A stretch of DNA of 64,000 bases, from contig CALRPU020000001.1 in assembly GCA_943370175.1 (NCBI GenBank), forward strand, positions 241,370 through 305,369, in the 5' to 3' direction. Source of the stretch: Ideonella_A intermedia_A. GTDB lineage: Bacteria > Pseudomonadota > Gammaproteobacteria > Burkholderiales > Burkholderiaceae_C. The translations under genes and the position numbers were made by a program. Of this stretch, positions 41,236 to 50,601 are shown piece by piece (positions within the stretch are counted from its first letter, which is position 1; each line of letters opens with the position of its first letter). The notes below the pieces were generated by a model. That model worked only from the letters and a program-made list of their open reading frames with translations. It was not told the DNA's origin and ran no database searches.

Positions 41236-44178
41236 TCACCAGCCGCCGTGCACGGTGTGGGCCGCCCAGAAAAACGGGTGAGGGTGCGCCTGCATCACCG
41301 CGCATTGCGCTTGCCGAAGGGCCGGCGCCAGCGGTTGACCTGCCGCAACGTTCTGATAGAAATGATACATGAGCCCAGCACTGACGGCGTCGTCGACCGG
41401 CCACAGGCTGGCCACCACCCGCTCGGCCCCAGCCAGCATGAAGGCGCGCACCAGGCCCACCAGCTCGTCGCCCCCGAGCTCTCCCGCCAGGCCGGTCTCG
41501 CAGGCGCTGAGCACGACCAGCCGCGCGCCCAGGGGCATGGACTCGATGGCCTCGGCGGTCAGCGGCCCATCGGCCAGTTGCAGCGCTGAAAACATCGGGC
41601 TGTCCTGGCGGAATCGGGCGTGGCAGGCCACGTGCAGCAGGTCGACGGGGCCGCGGGCGCCCAGGTCGCCCGCGGCCGCGGCCGTGGGCAAGGCGCCTGC
41701 CGCGTGCAGGGCGGCGGCCGTGGCCTCGTCGCCCAGCAGCAGCCGCGCCCCGGGGAAGGCGCGCGCCACCGCGTCGGCCTCGGCCCCGGCGTGGGCGAGG
41801 GCGCGGGTGTCGGCCAGCACCAGCGCCTGGCGCGGCGCCGACGCCGCCTGGCCCAGGCCGTGGGCGGCCAACTGGGCGCTGTGGGCAAAGGCGAGGTCAG
41901 TGTGTTCCACGAGGTGGCGCTGGCCGTCGTGCAGGGCCGCGAACGGCAGCGCGCCGAGCGGGCCGTCCGGCACCACCAGCACCCGCTGAACGCCCGCCCG
42001 CGGCAGGCCCAATGGCGCCCACACCATCGCGTGCAGCTCGGTCAAGGGCCGCAGCACCCGCTGGTGCAGGCGGTCCAGGTGGCGGCTCAGCGGGGCGGCG
42101 CCGTGGCGCAGCGTGTCCAGCTGAAAGCGCACGGCCTGGATGGCGCGGCGCACCTCGCGCCAGGGCGCCAGCCGGCGCCGCAGTGCCACGCCCTGCGCGC
42201 TGACCACGCAGGCGAACAGCTCGTCGTCAAGCACCCCGTACTCCACCAGGCGCTCGTCGCCCTGCAGGCGGTCGGGCAGCGGGACGGCGTGCGCCGTGGT
42301 GCCCGCTGCGCGCTCGGCGCCGGCGGCGTGTGGCCCGGTTGACGCCGACGGCGCCGCGCTGGGCATCAGTCGGGCGCGGCGGTTGGCCTCGAGCAGCGCC
42401 TGTTCCGCGCGCTGGACTTCGGCCAGCAGCGCGGGCGACGGCGGGCTGCCGTCGCCGCGGGCATGGGCGCGGCGGTACAGCCAGCCCAGGCGGGCGCGTT
42501 GGTCGCGGGTGGACTCGTCGGCCGAGGGCCGCACCGATTGCAGCAGCCGCTCGCCCAGCGCCCGGGCGCGAAACTGCTCCAGTCGCTGCAGCACGGTCGC
42601 CGCCTGGGATGGCGGGGCGCTCAGATCGCCGTGGTCCAGCGCCAGGCGCAGCAGGCCGGCGTAGGGGCTCAAGTGGTTGGCGAGGAAGGCGCTGCGCAAG
42701 TCGTCGCCGGGCAGGGCGCCTCGTTGCTGCTCGAAGCGCTCGACCGCGTCCTCGAAGCACGACCGGGCACGCGCTGCGTCGCCGTCGGCGAGCGCGCAGC
42801 GGCCGAGGGCGTCCAGGCATTGCACCTGCACCAGCAGCAGTTGCAGCGCGCGGGCCCGGTCCAGGCAGGCGTTCAGGCGCTGGCACGCCTCGGGCCGGCG
42901 GCCGAGGGCCAGCAGCAGCTCGGCCGCCACCACCTCGGCGCGCACCGCGGCCACCAAATGGCCGTGCGCGCCCAACTGCTGTGCGGCCCGCTCAGCGCCC
43001 GCCAGCGCCTCGCTCAGCGCGCCGCCTGGCAAGGCGCATTCGGCCTGCAGCACCGCGGCCTCGGCCGCGCCCACGGCGTTGTCCTGGTCGGCAAAGCCCC
43101 GCGCCGCGGCGTGCAGCGTCGCCCGCGCGGCATCGCCTTGCCCCAGCAGGCCTTGGGCGCGGGCCACCTGCAGCTGGGTCCAAGCGGCGTCGTCGGGCAT
43201 GTCCAGTGCCTGCATCTTGGTCAGCGCGGCGCCGAGCAGGGCCAGCGCCTCGGGCAGCAGGCGCAGTTCAAGGTAGGCGTCGCCCAGCTGCTTTTCGGCG
43301 ATGGCCAGGTGTTGCGGCATGTCGAGCTGCTCGTAGCGGCGGCGCGAGGACTCCAGGCCCTGCAGGGCGTCTCGGCAGCGGCCGCGCGCCAGGTTCAGCA
43401 GCGCCATGGACTCGTCGCTCAGGGCTTGCAGCACCGGCAGGCCGTGGCTTTCGGCGCGCATGCGCGCGCGCGCGCCGATGCGCTGGGCCTCGTCCAGCTC
43501 GCCGAGCGAGCTCAGGGCGTCGGCCAGCCCGATGTCGGCCATCACCGAATGCTGCGCGTCGCCCGCCCGTGCGAAGCGAACGGCGGCCTCGCGGTAGTGG
43601 CGCGCGGCGGCGCGGTAGTCGTCGCGGCGCATGTGCAAGTTGCCGAGGTTCAAGACCACCTTCGCGGCGGAGGCACGGTCGCCCAAGTGCACGAATTCAT
43701 CGCGCAGGCGCGCGCCAGCCTCCGCGGCATCGGCGTGCCGGCCCAGCAGCGTCAAGGCCATCAGCTGTGGCAGTTCGGCCTGCGCCGCGTATTCTCGCTG
43801 ACCGATGGCGCGAAACGTGGTGGCGGCCTCGGCGATGGCGCCCAGCGCCGCTTCCATGCGGCCCTGGGTCAGGTGCGCAATGGCCTGGGTCCAATGGGCC
43901 AGCGCGTTGAGGGTGTGGGAGGCCTCGGGGGGCGACACGCTCAGGGTGGCGCCTTGGCGGGCGGCGGGCGGTGCCTGGCGTGGCGCCTCGCGCGCCGCCT
44001 CGGCCGCCAGCGCGGCCACGCCCTCCGCGCAGCGCACGGCGCGGCTGGGTTCGCTGGTCCAGCTGGCGTAGCAGGCGTGCTTCAGCGCCCAGGCCAGCGC
44101 AAGGCGGTCCGCCGCGCCCAAGGCCGGCACGGGCTCGCCGGCCAGCAGGCGCTCAACCCAGGGGCTGCTGGCGTCCAC
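41236..44178 (-). CDS. TPR-CHAT protein (predicted caspase-like protease)
   Basis: This 980-residue protein has many helical TPR-type repeats (about 90-560, such as KVVLNLGNLHMRRDDYRAAA and IAEKQLGDAYLELRLLPEAL). A C-terminal CHAT domain follows (about 680-980). The caspase-like dyad is intact: His853 in HVACHA and Cys893 in LSACETG. WAAHTVHGGW ends the protein. CHAT proteins cleave target proteins when their TPR part is engaged. The start is GTG 44178, 4 bp after the 179-residue protein. No signal peptide, so it works in the cytoplasm. It is part of the sigma-factor-led run with the subtilase. Confidence 0.93.
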   Translation of the reverse strand: MDASSPWVERLLAGEPVPALGAADRLALAWALKHACYASWTSEPSRAVRCAEGVAALAAEAAREAPRQAPPAARQGATLSVSPPEASHTLNALAHWTQAIAHLTQGRMEAALGAIAEAATTFRAIGQREYAAQAELPQLMALTLLGRHADAAEAGARLRDEFVHLGDRASAAKVVLNLGNLHMRRDDYRAAARHYREAAVRFARAGDAQHSVMADIGLADALSSLGELDEAQRIGARARMRAESHGLPVLQALSDESMALLNLARGRCRDALQGLESSRRRYEQLDMPQHLAIAEKQLGDAYLELRLLPEALALLGAALTKMQALDMPDDAAWTQLQVARAQGLLGQGDAARATLHAAARGFADQDNAVGAAEAAVLQAECALPGGALSEALAGAERAAQQLGAHGHLVAAVRAEVVAAELLLALGRRPEACQRLNACLDRARALQLLLVQVQCLDALGRCALADGDAARARSCFEDAVERFEQQRGALPGDDLRSAFLANHLSPYAGLLRLALDHGDLSAPPSQAATVLQRLEQFRARALGERLLQSVRPSADESTRDQRARLGWLYRRAHARGDGSPPSPALLAEVQRAEQALLEANRRARLMPSAAPSASTGPHAAGAERAAGTTAHAVPLPDRLQGDERLVEYGVLDDELFACVVSAQGVALRRRLAPWREVRRAIQAVRFQLDTLRHGAAPLSRHLDRLHQRVLRPLTELHAMVWAPLGLPRAGVQRVLVVPDGPLGALPFAALHDGQRHLVEHTDLAFAHSAQLAAHGLGQAASAPRQALVLADTRALAHAGAEADAVARAFPGARLLLGDEATAAALHAAGALPTAAAAGDLGARGPVDLLHVACHARFRQDSPMFSALQLADGPLTAEAIESMPLGARLVVLSACETGLAGELGGDELVGLVRAFMLAGAERVVASLWPVDDAVSAGLMYHFYQNVAAGQPLAPALRQAQCAVMQAHPHPFFWAAHTVHGGW

Positions 44179-44182
44179 CGTC

Positions 44183-44722
44183 TCAGGCCGCGGCAGGCCC
44201 CAGGGTCAGCAGCGGCAGGGTGATTTCATCGTGGCCCAGGCGCAGCACCACCTGAACCGTGCCTGCCGGGGCCGGCGCCAGCGCAAACCCGCCGAATTCA
44301 TCCACGCTGGCGCTCGGGCCGTCGCGCAGCACGCCGCCCTCGCCGGGGTAGCGCAGCGCGATCAGGCCCGACTCGTCCGGCCCCAGCACCTGGCCCGACA
44401 CGGTGTAGCCGGCCGGCGACTCGGCGATGCGCAGGTCGATGTCGCGGCCCTCGGCGCTGAACAGCAGGTGGCGCAGCGCCGCCGGCCCCCCTGAGCGCAC
44501 GCCGAGCGCCGCGGCCGGCGCGCCCGCGCTGTCAAAGCTCAGCGTGGCCTGAACGCGGCGCAGCAACAGCCCCGCCGCCACCGCCAGACCGCCCAGGGTG
44601 AAGGGGCGGTCGGCGATGGCCGAGGCCCGGTCGATCCACCCGGGTGGGGCGTCCTGCAGGGCCAGGGCGCGGTGGATCTGCGCGAACAGGTCAGGGTCGC
44701 TCAGGTCGTTGGAAGAGGCCAT
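44183..44722 (-). CDS. Unknown protein between sigma factor and CHAT gene
   Basis: This 179-residue protein starts MASSNDLSDPDLFAQIHRALALQD. A short hydrophobic stretch (TLGGLAVAAGLLLRRVQATL) and a beta-rich C-terminal half (SVDEFGGFALAPAPAGTVQVVLRLG) follow. The second half resembles a single carboxypeptidase-regulatory-like or Ig-like domain. It has no zinc-binding HCC motif of classical anti-sigma factors. Position directly after the sigma factor and 4 bp before the CHAT gene suggests it acts as the sigma-factor partner or an adaptor of the CHAT protein. Confidence 0.7.
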   Translation of the reverse strand: MASSNDLSDPDLFAQIHRALALQDAPPGWIDRASAIADRPFTLGGLAVAAGLLLRRVQATLSFDSAGAPAAALGVRSGGPAALRHLLFSAEGRDIDLRIAESPAGYTVSGQVLGPDESGLIALRYPGEGGVLRDGPSASVDEFGGFALAPAPAGTVQVVLRLGHDEITLPLLTLGPAAA

Positions 44723-44866
44723 GGTTCGGTCCGGTGAAGGCGTGTGGGCTCACAGAGCGACACGGCCGCGCCGTGATACGCGCGGCGCTGGGCGAGGGGG
44801 TGGCGAGAGGGCGTGGGGGCGGGCATGGCCTGTCGTTGCCGGTCGTGGCCCTGCTCATGGCCCCGC

Positions 44867-45430
44867 TCATGGCATCAAGCGCCGCAGCTTGTCGATGCAG
44901 CGCCCGCGCGTGGGGCCGATGCTGCCCACGGGCAGGCCCAGGCGCTGAGAGATGTCCTGGTAATCCGGGCGGTCCTGGTCGTTGAACACGGCGCGCAGCA
45001 GCGCCTGGCAGCGCTCGTCCAGCTGGTCGAAGGCCACGCGCAGGCGGTCAAGTTGTTGCAGGTCGGCCAGCGCGTCTTCCGGGATCGGGCCGTCGTCGGG
45101 CGCGTCCCAGCCGGCATCGTCGTCGTCGACGGGGCTCATCGACACCTGACGGCGGCTGCGCTCGCGCAGCAGCCAGGCCTCGCGCTTGGCCGTGGTCACC
45201 ACCCAGGCCTGGACCCGACTCGGGTCGTTCAAGCGCGGCAGGTGGTCGTGCAGGCGAACAAACACGGTCTGGAAGACGTCGGCGGCGGTGTGCTCGTCCA
45301 GCCCGGCGCGCATCACCACGGTGTAGATCAGGCGCTGGAAGCGCAGGACCAAGGCGCGCCAGGCCGCCGGGTCGCCGTCGCGGGCCCGCGCGACCAGGGC
45401 AGCGTCCTGATCAGAAATTGTTGAATCCAT
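44867..45430 (-). CDS. ECF-type sigma-70 family RNA polymerase sigma factor
   Basis: This 187-residue protein has region 2 (DPAAWRALVLRFQRLIYTVV then the DVFQTVFVRLHDHL region) and region 4 (LLRAVFNDQDRPDYQDISQRLGLPVGSIGPTRGRCIDKLRRLM). The GSIGPTRGRC recognition helix is typical of a group of ECF factors found beside large signalling or protease genes. The start is ATG 45430 (MDSTISDQ); an earlier ATG adds 14 poorly coding residues. It is the first gene of the minus-strand module, with the 179-residue protein after 144 bp. It probably autoregulates the module, as ECF factors often do. Confidence 0.88.
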   Translation of the reverse strand: MDSTISDQDAALVARARDGDPAAWRALVLRFQRLIYTVVMRAGLDEHTAADVFQTVFVRLHDHLPRLNDPSRVQAWVVTTAKREAWLLRERSRRQVSMSPVDDDDAGWDAPDDGPIPEDALADLQQLDRLRVAFDQLDERCQALLRAVFNDQDRPDYQDISQRLGLPVGSIGPTRGRCIDKLRRLMP

Positions 45431-45637
45431 CACAGTCGATACACCCAGGCCATGGCAGGGCATGTTAACCATGTGAGCCCAGGTCTGGGCAAGCCGCCGA
45501 CGGCCTCAAGCGCCCCGCCGCGCTTCAGGCGCCGGGCGGCCCGCACCCGGAGGTGGGCCTCCCCGGCCGGTCCTGCGCGCGCCGGCGGGCCACGCGCGGA
45601 GGTGCGGTCATCCCAAGGCGTGGGGCGAACGGGCGTG

Positions 45638-45660
45638 AAAAAGGGGCCCGCGGGCCCCTT
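45638..45660 (-). terminator. Intrinsic terminator of the purine-import operon
   Basis: AAGGGGCCCGCGGGCCCCTT (45641-45660) is a perfect 20-bp palindrome. On the minus strand it is followed by TTTTT, the form of a strong intrinsic terminator. It lies 42 bases beyond the stop of the BMP binding-protein gene and ends that operon before the sigma-factor gene. Confidence 0.88.
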
Positions 45661-45702
45661 CACGGGTCATGGACCCCAGGTCAACCTGGCGTCAGTGCCG
45701 GC

Positions 45703-46878
45703 TCACTTGCCGCCGGGCACCTTGCCTTCCACGCCCTTGACGTAGAACTTGATGCCGCCCAGGAATTTGTCGTCGGCGATCTCGTCCTTCTTCAGGATTT
45801 CCTTGCCGTCCTGGCCGACGATCGGGCCCTTCCAGATGGCGAAGCTGCCGTCCTTCAGGCCGGCCTTGATCGTGTCGATCTTGGCCTTGGTTTCGGCGGG
45901 CACCACGTCGTTGATCGACACCAGGTCGATCGTGCCTTCCTTGACGCCCCACCAGCTGGCGGTGCCGCCGGTCCACTTGCCTTCCAGGGCCTCGCGGGTG
46001 GCCTGGATGTAGTACGGGCCCCAGTTGATGATGGCCGAAGCGAGGTGGGCCTTCGGGCCGTAGGCGGTCATGTCCGAGTCCCAGCCGAAGGCGTACTTGC
46101 CGGCCTTCTCGGCCGTCTGCAGCACGGCGCTGGAGTCGGTGTTCTGGAACAGCACGTCGGCGCCGCCGTTGAGCAGCGACTGCGCGGCCTCGGTTTCCTT
46201 CGGCGGGTTGAACCACTCGTTGACCCAGACCACCTTGGTCTTGACCTTCGGGTTCACGCTCTGCGCGCCCATCGTGAAGCTGTTGATGTTGCGGATGACC
46301 TCGGGAATCGGGATCGAGCCCACCACGCCCAGCGTGTTGGACTTGGTCATCGTGCCGGCGATCACGCCGGCCATGTACGCGCCCTCGTAGGTGCGGCTGT
46401 CGTAGGTGCGCATGTTCTCGGCCTGCTTGTAGCCGGTGGCATGCTCGAACTTCACGTCCTTGGCGTCCGGGGCGACCTTCAGCATCGGCTCCATGTAGCC
46501 GAAGGTGGTGCCGAAGATCAGCTTGTTGCCCTGGCTGACCATGTCACGGAACACGCGCTCGGCGTCGGCGGCCTCGGGCACCTTCTCGACGAAGCTGGTC
46601 ACGACCTTGTCGCCGAATTCCTTCTCGATGGCCTTGCGGCCATTGTCGTGGGCGAAAGTCCAGCCACCGTCGCCCACCGGGCCGACGTAGGCGAAGGCGA
46701 TCTTCAGCGGCTCGGGCTTCGGCGGCGCAGCCGAAGCGGCGGCGGCCGGGGCCGAAGCCGGGGCCGCGGCGGCCGGCGCGGCTTCTTCCTTCTTGCCGCA
46801 GCCCACCAGCGCGGCGGTGGCCGCCAGGGTGGTCCAGCCGGCCAGCGTCAGCAGCCTGCGTTTGGAAATCTCGCTCAT
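45703..46878 (-). CDS. BMP-family ABC binding lipoprotein
   Basis: This 391-residue lipoprotein has the signal RRLLTLAGWTTLAATAALVGC (lipobox LVGC, Cys27) and then an alanine/proline linker of about 30 residues. A BMP/PnrA fold follows (AFAYVGPVGDGGWTFAHDNG, LIFGTTFGYMEPMLKVA, FQNTDSSAVLQTAEKAGKYAFG). BMP proteins bind purine nucleosides or bases. It works with the two permeases and the ATPase of the same operon, 93 bp downstream of the second permease. The neighbouring guanine deaminase and xanthine dehydrogenase support a purine ligand. Confidence 0.92.
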   Translation of the reverse strand: MSEISKRRLLTLAGWTTLAATAALVGCGKKEEAAPAAAAPASAPAAAASAAPPKPEPLKIAFAYVGPVGDGGWTFAHDNGRKAIEKEFGDKVVTSFVEKVPEAADAERVFRDMVSQGNKLIFGTTFGYMEPMLKVAPDAKDVKFEHATGYKQAENMRTYDSRTYEGAYMAGVIAGTMTKSNTLGVVGSIPIPEVIRNINSFTMGAQSVNPKVKTKVVWVNEWFNPPKETEAAQSLLNGGADVLFQNTDSSAVLQTAEKAGKYAFGWDSDMTAYGPKAHLASAIINWGPYYIQATREALEGKWTGGTASWWGVKEGTIDLVSINDVVPAETKAKIDTIKAGLKDGSFAIWKGPIVGQDGKEILKKDEIADDKFLGGIKFYVKGVEGKVPGGK

Positions 46879-46971
46879 GTCCAGGTTCTCCAGGGGTGGT
46901 GTGGCAGTGCGCTCGGGGTCGAGCTTGTTTCAATTATCCAGCCGAGGGGGCCGGGGTCGGCGCCCGGGCAT

Positions 46972-47892
46972 TCAACCGCCCGGGAAGAACGGCTTGCCCA
47001 GCGAGGCCGGCATGTTGACGCGGATCCACGTGGCGTTGCGCGAGATCAGCACCAGCACGACGATGGTGGCCAGGTAGGGCAGGGCCGTCAGCAACTGACT
47101 GGGGATGTCGACGCCTTCGCCTTGCAAGTGGAACTGCAGCATCGTCACCCCGCCGAACAGGTAGGCACCCAGCAATACCCGTGCCGGCCGCCAGGTGGCG
47201 AAGGTGGTGAGGGCCAGCGCGATCCAGCCCTTGCCGGCGATCATGCCTTCGACCCACAGCGGCGTGTAGATCACCGAGATGTAGGCGCCGGCCAGGCCGC
47301 ACAGGGCGCCGCCGGCCATCACCGCCAGCATGCGGATGCGGCGCACCGGGTAGCCCAGCGCGTGCGCGGATTCCGGCGACTCGCCCACCGAGCGCAGCAC
47401 CAGCCCAGCCCGCGAGCGGTACAGGAACCACGCCAGGCCGATGGTCAGTGCCACCGCGACATAGACCATCGGGTGCTGGCGAAAGAAGGCCGGGCCGACG
47501 AAGGGCAGGTCCGACAGCAGCGGCACCGCGAAGTGCGGGCGCTCACCGAGCTTGGCCTGAACGAAGGGCTGCCCGATGAACGCCGAGAAGCCCACGCCGA
47601 ACAGGCTGAGCGCCAGCCCGGTGGCCACCTGGTTGGTGTTCAGAAAGATGGCCAGCACCCCGAAGGCCGCGGCCATCACCGCGCCGGCCAGCGCCCCGGC
47701 GCCAAAGGCCACCCAGTCGTTGCCGGTGCTCACCGCAGTGGCAAAACCGATGACGGCGGCCACCAGCATCATGCCCTCGGCGCCCAGGTTGACGACGCCG
47801 GCGCGTTCGTTGATCAGCAAGCCCAGCGCGGCCAGCGCGAGCACCGTGCCCGCGTTCAGCGTGGCGGCCAGCAGCAATGCAAAGGAGTCCAT
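46972..47892 (-). CDS. BMP-type ABC permease 2
   Basis: This 306-residue permease has about eight helices and matches the second permease of BMP-type (nucleoside) importers. Marks are TLNAGTVLALAALGLLINER, GVVNLGAEGMMLVAAVIGFA and LRSVGESPESAHALGYPV. Its start codon overlaps the first permease stop by one base (TGATG). It forms the membrane channel with permease 1. Confidence 0.9.
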   Translation of the reverse strand: MDSFALLLAATLNAGTVLALAALGLLINERAGVVNLGAEGMMLVAAVIGFATAVSTGNDWVAFGAGALAGAVMAAAFGVLAIFLNTNQVATGLALSLFGVGFSAFIGQPFVQAKLGERPHFAVPLLSDLPFVGPAFFRQHPMVYVAVALTIGLAWFLYRSRAGLVLRSVGESPESAHALGYPVRRIRMLAVMAGGALCGLAGAYISVIYTPLWVEGMIAGKGWIALALTTFATWRPARVLLGAYLFGGVTMLQFHLQGEGVDIPSQLLTALPYLATIVVLVLISRNATWIRVNMPASLGKPFFPGG

Positions 47893-49016
47893 CAGGCGTT
47901 CCCTCCGGCGGTGGTGGTGGTCGACGCGGTGGTCGTGGGGGCGGCGCGCGGCGCTGGCGGCGCCGACTTCCAGCGCAGGCGGTAGGTGATCAGCGTGTCG
48001 CAGGCCAGCAGCGTGAACAGCAGCAAGCCCTGGAACACGCCGGTCAACGATTTCGGCAGGCCCAGGCGCGACTGCGCCAGTTCGCCGCCGATGTAGAACA
48101 TGCTCATCAGCACCGCCGAGAACACGATGCCCACCGGGTGCAGGCGGCCCACGAAGGCCACGATGATCGCGGCGAAGCCGTAGCCGGCCGGCACGTAGGG
48201 CGTCAACTGGCCCAGCGGCCCGGTGACTTCCAGCGCCCCGGCCAAGCCGGCCATGCCGCCCGAGCCGAGCATGGCGGTCCACAGCGCGCGGCGCGACGAG
48301 AAGCCCGCGTAGCGCGACGCCGCTGGCGCCAGCCCGCCCACCTGCAGCTGAAAGCCCGCGTAGGTGCGGAACATGAACACCCAGAAGGCCGCCACCATCA
48401 GCAAGCCGATGATCAGCCCGATGTTGACCCGGAAGCCGGTGAACAGCCGGGGGATCTTGGTGGCGTCGACGAAGGTGATGGTCTGCGGAAAGTTGTAGCC
48501 GGCCGGGTCCTTCCACGGCCCGTAGACCAGGTAGCCCAGCAGCATGTCCGCCACGTAGACCAGCATCAGGCTGACGAGGATTTCGTTGGCGTTGGCCTTG
48601 TCGCGCAGGAAGGCCACGATGGACGCCCAGGCCATGCCGCCGGCCACGCCGGCCAGCAGCACCAGCGCCACCACCCAGCGGCCGGTGTCCTTGTCGGCCA
48701 TCATCGCCACGCCGCCGGCGGCGATGGCGCCGACGATGAATTGCCCTTCCGCGCCGATGTTCCACACGTTGGAGCGAAAGCACATGGCCAGGCCCAGCGC
48801 GATCAGCAGCAGCGGGGTGGCCTTCATGGCCAGCTCGCTCAGCGCATACCAGCTCTTGACCGGCTCGTAGAAGAAGACCTGCAGGCCGCGCACCGGGTCC
48901 TTGCCCAGCAGCAGAAACAGCCCAGTGCCGATGACCACCGTGATGGCCAGCGCCAGCAGCGGCGAGGCCACCGACATCAGCTTCGAGGGTTCGGGACGAA
49001 CTTCCAGCTTAAGCAT
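47892..49016 (-). CDS. BMP-type ABC permease 1
   Basis: This 374-residue permease has about ten helices. SLMLVYVADMLLGYLV, FRSNVWNIGAEGQFIVGAI and LAGALEVTGPLGQLTPYVPA are typical of the first permease in BMP-type importers. The C-terminal 25 residues are a threonine/alanine tail (PAPRAAPTTTASTTTTAGG), unusual but harmless. It overlaps the ATPase gene by 8 bp. Confidence 0.9.
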   Translation of the reverse strand: MLKLEVRPEPSKLMSVASPLLALAITVVIGTGLFLLLGKDPVRGLQVFFYEPVKSWYALSELAMKATPLLLIALGLAMCFRSNVWNIGAEGQFIVGAIAAGGVAMMADKDTGRWVVALVLLAGVAGGMAWASIVAFLRDKANANEILVSLMLVYVADMLLGYLVYGPWKDPAGYNFPQTITFVDATKIPRLFTGFRVNIGLIIGLLMVAAFWVFMFRTYAGFQLQVGGLAPAASRYAGFSSRRALWTAMLGSGGMAGLAGALEVTGPLGQLTPYVPAGYGFAAIIVAFVGRLHPVGIVFSAVLMSMFYIGGELAQSRLGLPKSLTGVFQGLLLFTLLACDTLITYRLRWKSAPPAPRAAPTTTASTTTTAGGNA

Positions 49017-50544
49017 GGCTCACCTCCTTCGGCTGCGCCGCGGCGGCGGGCGCGCCGTCCCACAGGCCCGACATCCAGATGCCGATCTGTTCCACCGTGG
49101 CCTCCACCTTCGCAATGCTGGGCGAGACGCGGCCTTGCGCGATGACGACCAGCCGGTCGCTCAGCTCGAACAGCTCGTCGAGTTCCTCGCTGACCACCAG
49201 CAGCGCGCAGCCTTCGTCGCGCAGCTTCAGCAGTTCGCCGCGGATCAGCGCGGCCGCGCCCACGTCCACGCCCCAGGTGGGCTGGGAGACGATCAGCAGC
49301 TTGGGCCGGGCGTCGATTTCCCGGCCGACCAGGAATTTCTGCAGGTTGCCGCCGGACAGGCTCTTCGCCGCCGCGCCCGGGCCGCCGGCCTTCACGTTGA
49401 AGCGCTGGATCAGGTGCGCGGCCAGCGCGTTGACGCGGGCGGTGCGGATCCAGCCGCCGCCGCCCACCGCCTCGGTGCGCGTGAGCAGGGTGTTCTGCGC
49501 CAGCGACAGCGTGGGCACCGCGCCGCGGCCCAGCCGCTCCTCGGGCACGAAGTTCAGGCCGGCGGCGCGGCGCTGCTGCGGCGGGTGGTGGCCGATGGGC
49601 TGGCCGAACAGGGTGATGGCGCCGGGCGCGGCGCGGGTGTCTTCGCCGGACAGCGCGGCCATCAACTCCTGCTGGCCGTTGCCGGACACGCCGGCGACGC
49701 CCAGGATCTCACCGGCGCGCACCTCGAAGTCGACGTCCACCAGCGTCATGCCGAAGTGGTCCACCTTCGGCAGGCTCAGCCGCTTGACGGCGAACACCAC
49801 CTCGCCCAGCGTGGCCGGTTGGTGCTGCAGCGGCGGCGGCTCGGCGCCGATCATCAGCCGGGACAGGCCGGCGTTGGTTTCGGTGCGGGGGTCGACCTCG
49901 CCGGTGACCTTGCCGCCGCGCAGCACGGTGCAGTGGTGGCACAGCGCGCGGATCTCGTCGAGCTTGTGGCTGATGTAGAGGATGCTGCAGCCCTCTTCGG
50001 CCAGCTTGCGCAGCGTGCGGAACAGGGTCTGCACGGCCTGCGGCGTCAGCACCGAGGTGGGCTCGTCCAGGATCAGCAGCTTGGGGCCCGTCATCAGCGC
50101 CCGCACGATTTCCACCCGCTGGCGTTCGCCCACGCTGAGCGTGTGCACCGGCCGCAGCGGGTCGACGTCCAGCCCGTAGTCGCGCGACACGCGGGTGATG
50201 CGCTCGGTGATGTCGGCCAGCGTGAAGGACTTGTCCAGGCCCAGCCAGACGTTTTCGGCCGCGGTCAGGGTGTCGAACAGGCTGAAGTGCTGGAACACCA
50301 TGCTGATGCCCAGGGCGCGCGCTTCCTGCGGGTTGCGCACCGCCACCGGCTGGCCGTTCCAGCGGATCTCGCCTTCGTCCGGCCGCACCGCGCCGTAGAT
50401 CATCTTCATCATGGTCGACTTGCCCGCGCCGTTCTCGCCCAGCACCGCGTGGATTTCGCCGGGCTTCACGCGCAGGTTCACCCGGTCGTTGGCCTTGACG
50501 GCGGGGTAGGTCTTGCTGATGTTGGTGAGTTCCAGGCGCAGCAT
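49009..50544 (-). CDS. BMP-type ABC importer ATPase (double cassette)
   Basis: This 511-residue protein contains two ABC cassettes as in sugar/nucleoside importers of this class. The first has Walker A GENGAGKST, LSVGERQRVEIVRALM and DEPTSVLTP. The second has a degenerate Walker A-like VSGNGQQELMAAL and signature LSGGNLQKFLVG. A good GAGGAG ribosome binding site precedes the ATG at 50544. It energises the two permeases encoded downstream. Confidence 0.92.
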   Translation of the reverse strand: MLRLELTNISKTYPAVKANDRVNLRVKPGEIHAVLGENGAGKSTMMKMIYGAVRPDEGEIRWNGQPVAVRNPQEARALGISMVFQHFSLFDTLTAAENVWLGLDKSFTLADITERITRVSRDYGLDVDPLRPVHTLSVGERQRVEIVRALMTGPKLLILDEPTSVLTPQAVQTLFRTLRKLAEEGCSILYISHKLDEIRALCHHCTVLRGGKVTGEVDPRTETNAGLSRLMIGAEPPPLQHQPATLGEVVFAVKRLSLPKVDHFGMTLVDVDFEVRAGEILGVAGVSGNGQQELMAALSGEDTRAAPGAITLFGQPIGHHPPQQRRAAGLNFVPEERLGRGAVPTLSLAQNTLLTRTEAVGGGGWIRTARVNALAAHLIQRFNVKAGGPGAAAKSLSGGNLQKFLVGREIDARPKLLIVSQPTWGVDVGAAALIRGELLKLRDEGCALLVVSEELDELFELSDRLVVIAQGRVSPSIAKVEATVEQIGIWMSGLWDGAPAAAAQPKEVSHA

Positions 50545-50601
50545 CGGGTGTCTCCTCGGTGTTCTGGTCTTGGGGTGCGGCGTGGCGGTGGCGGTGGCGG
50601 T

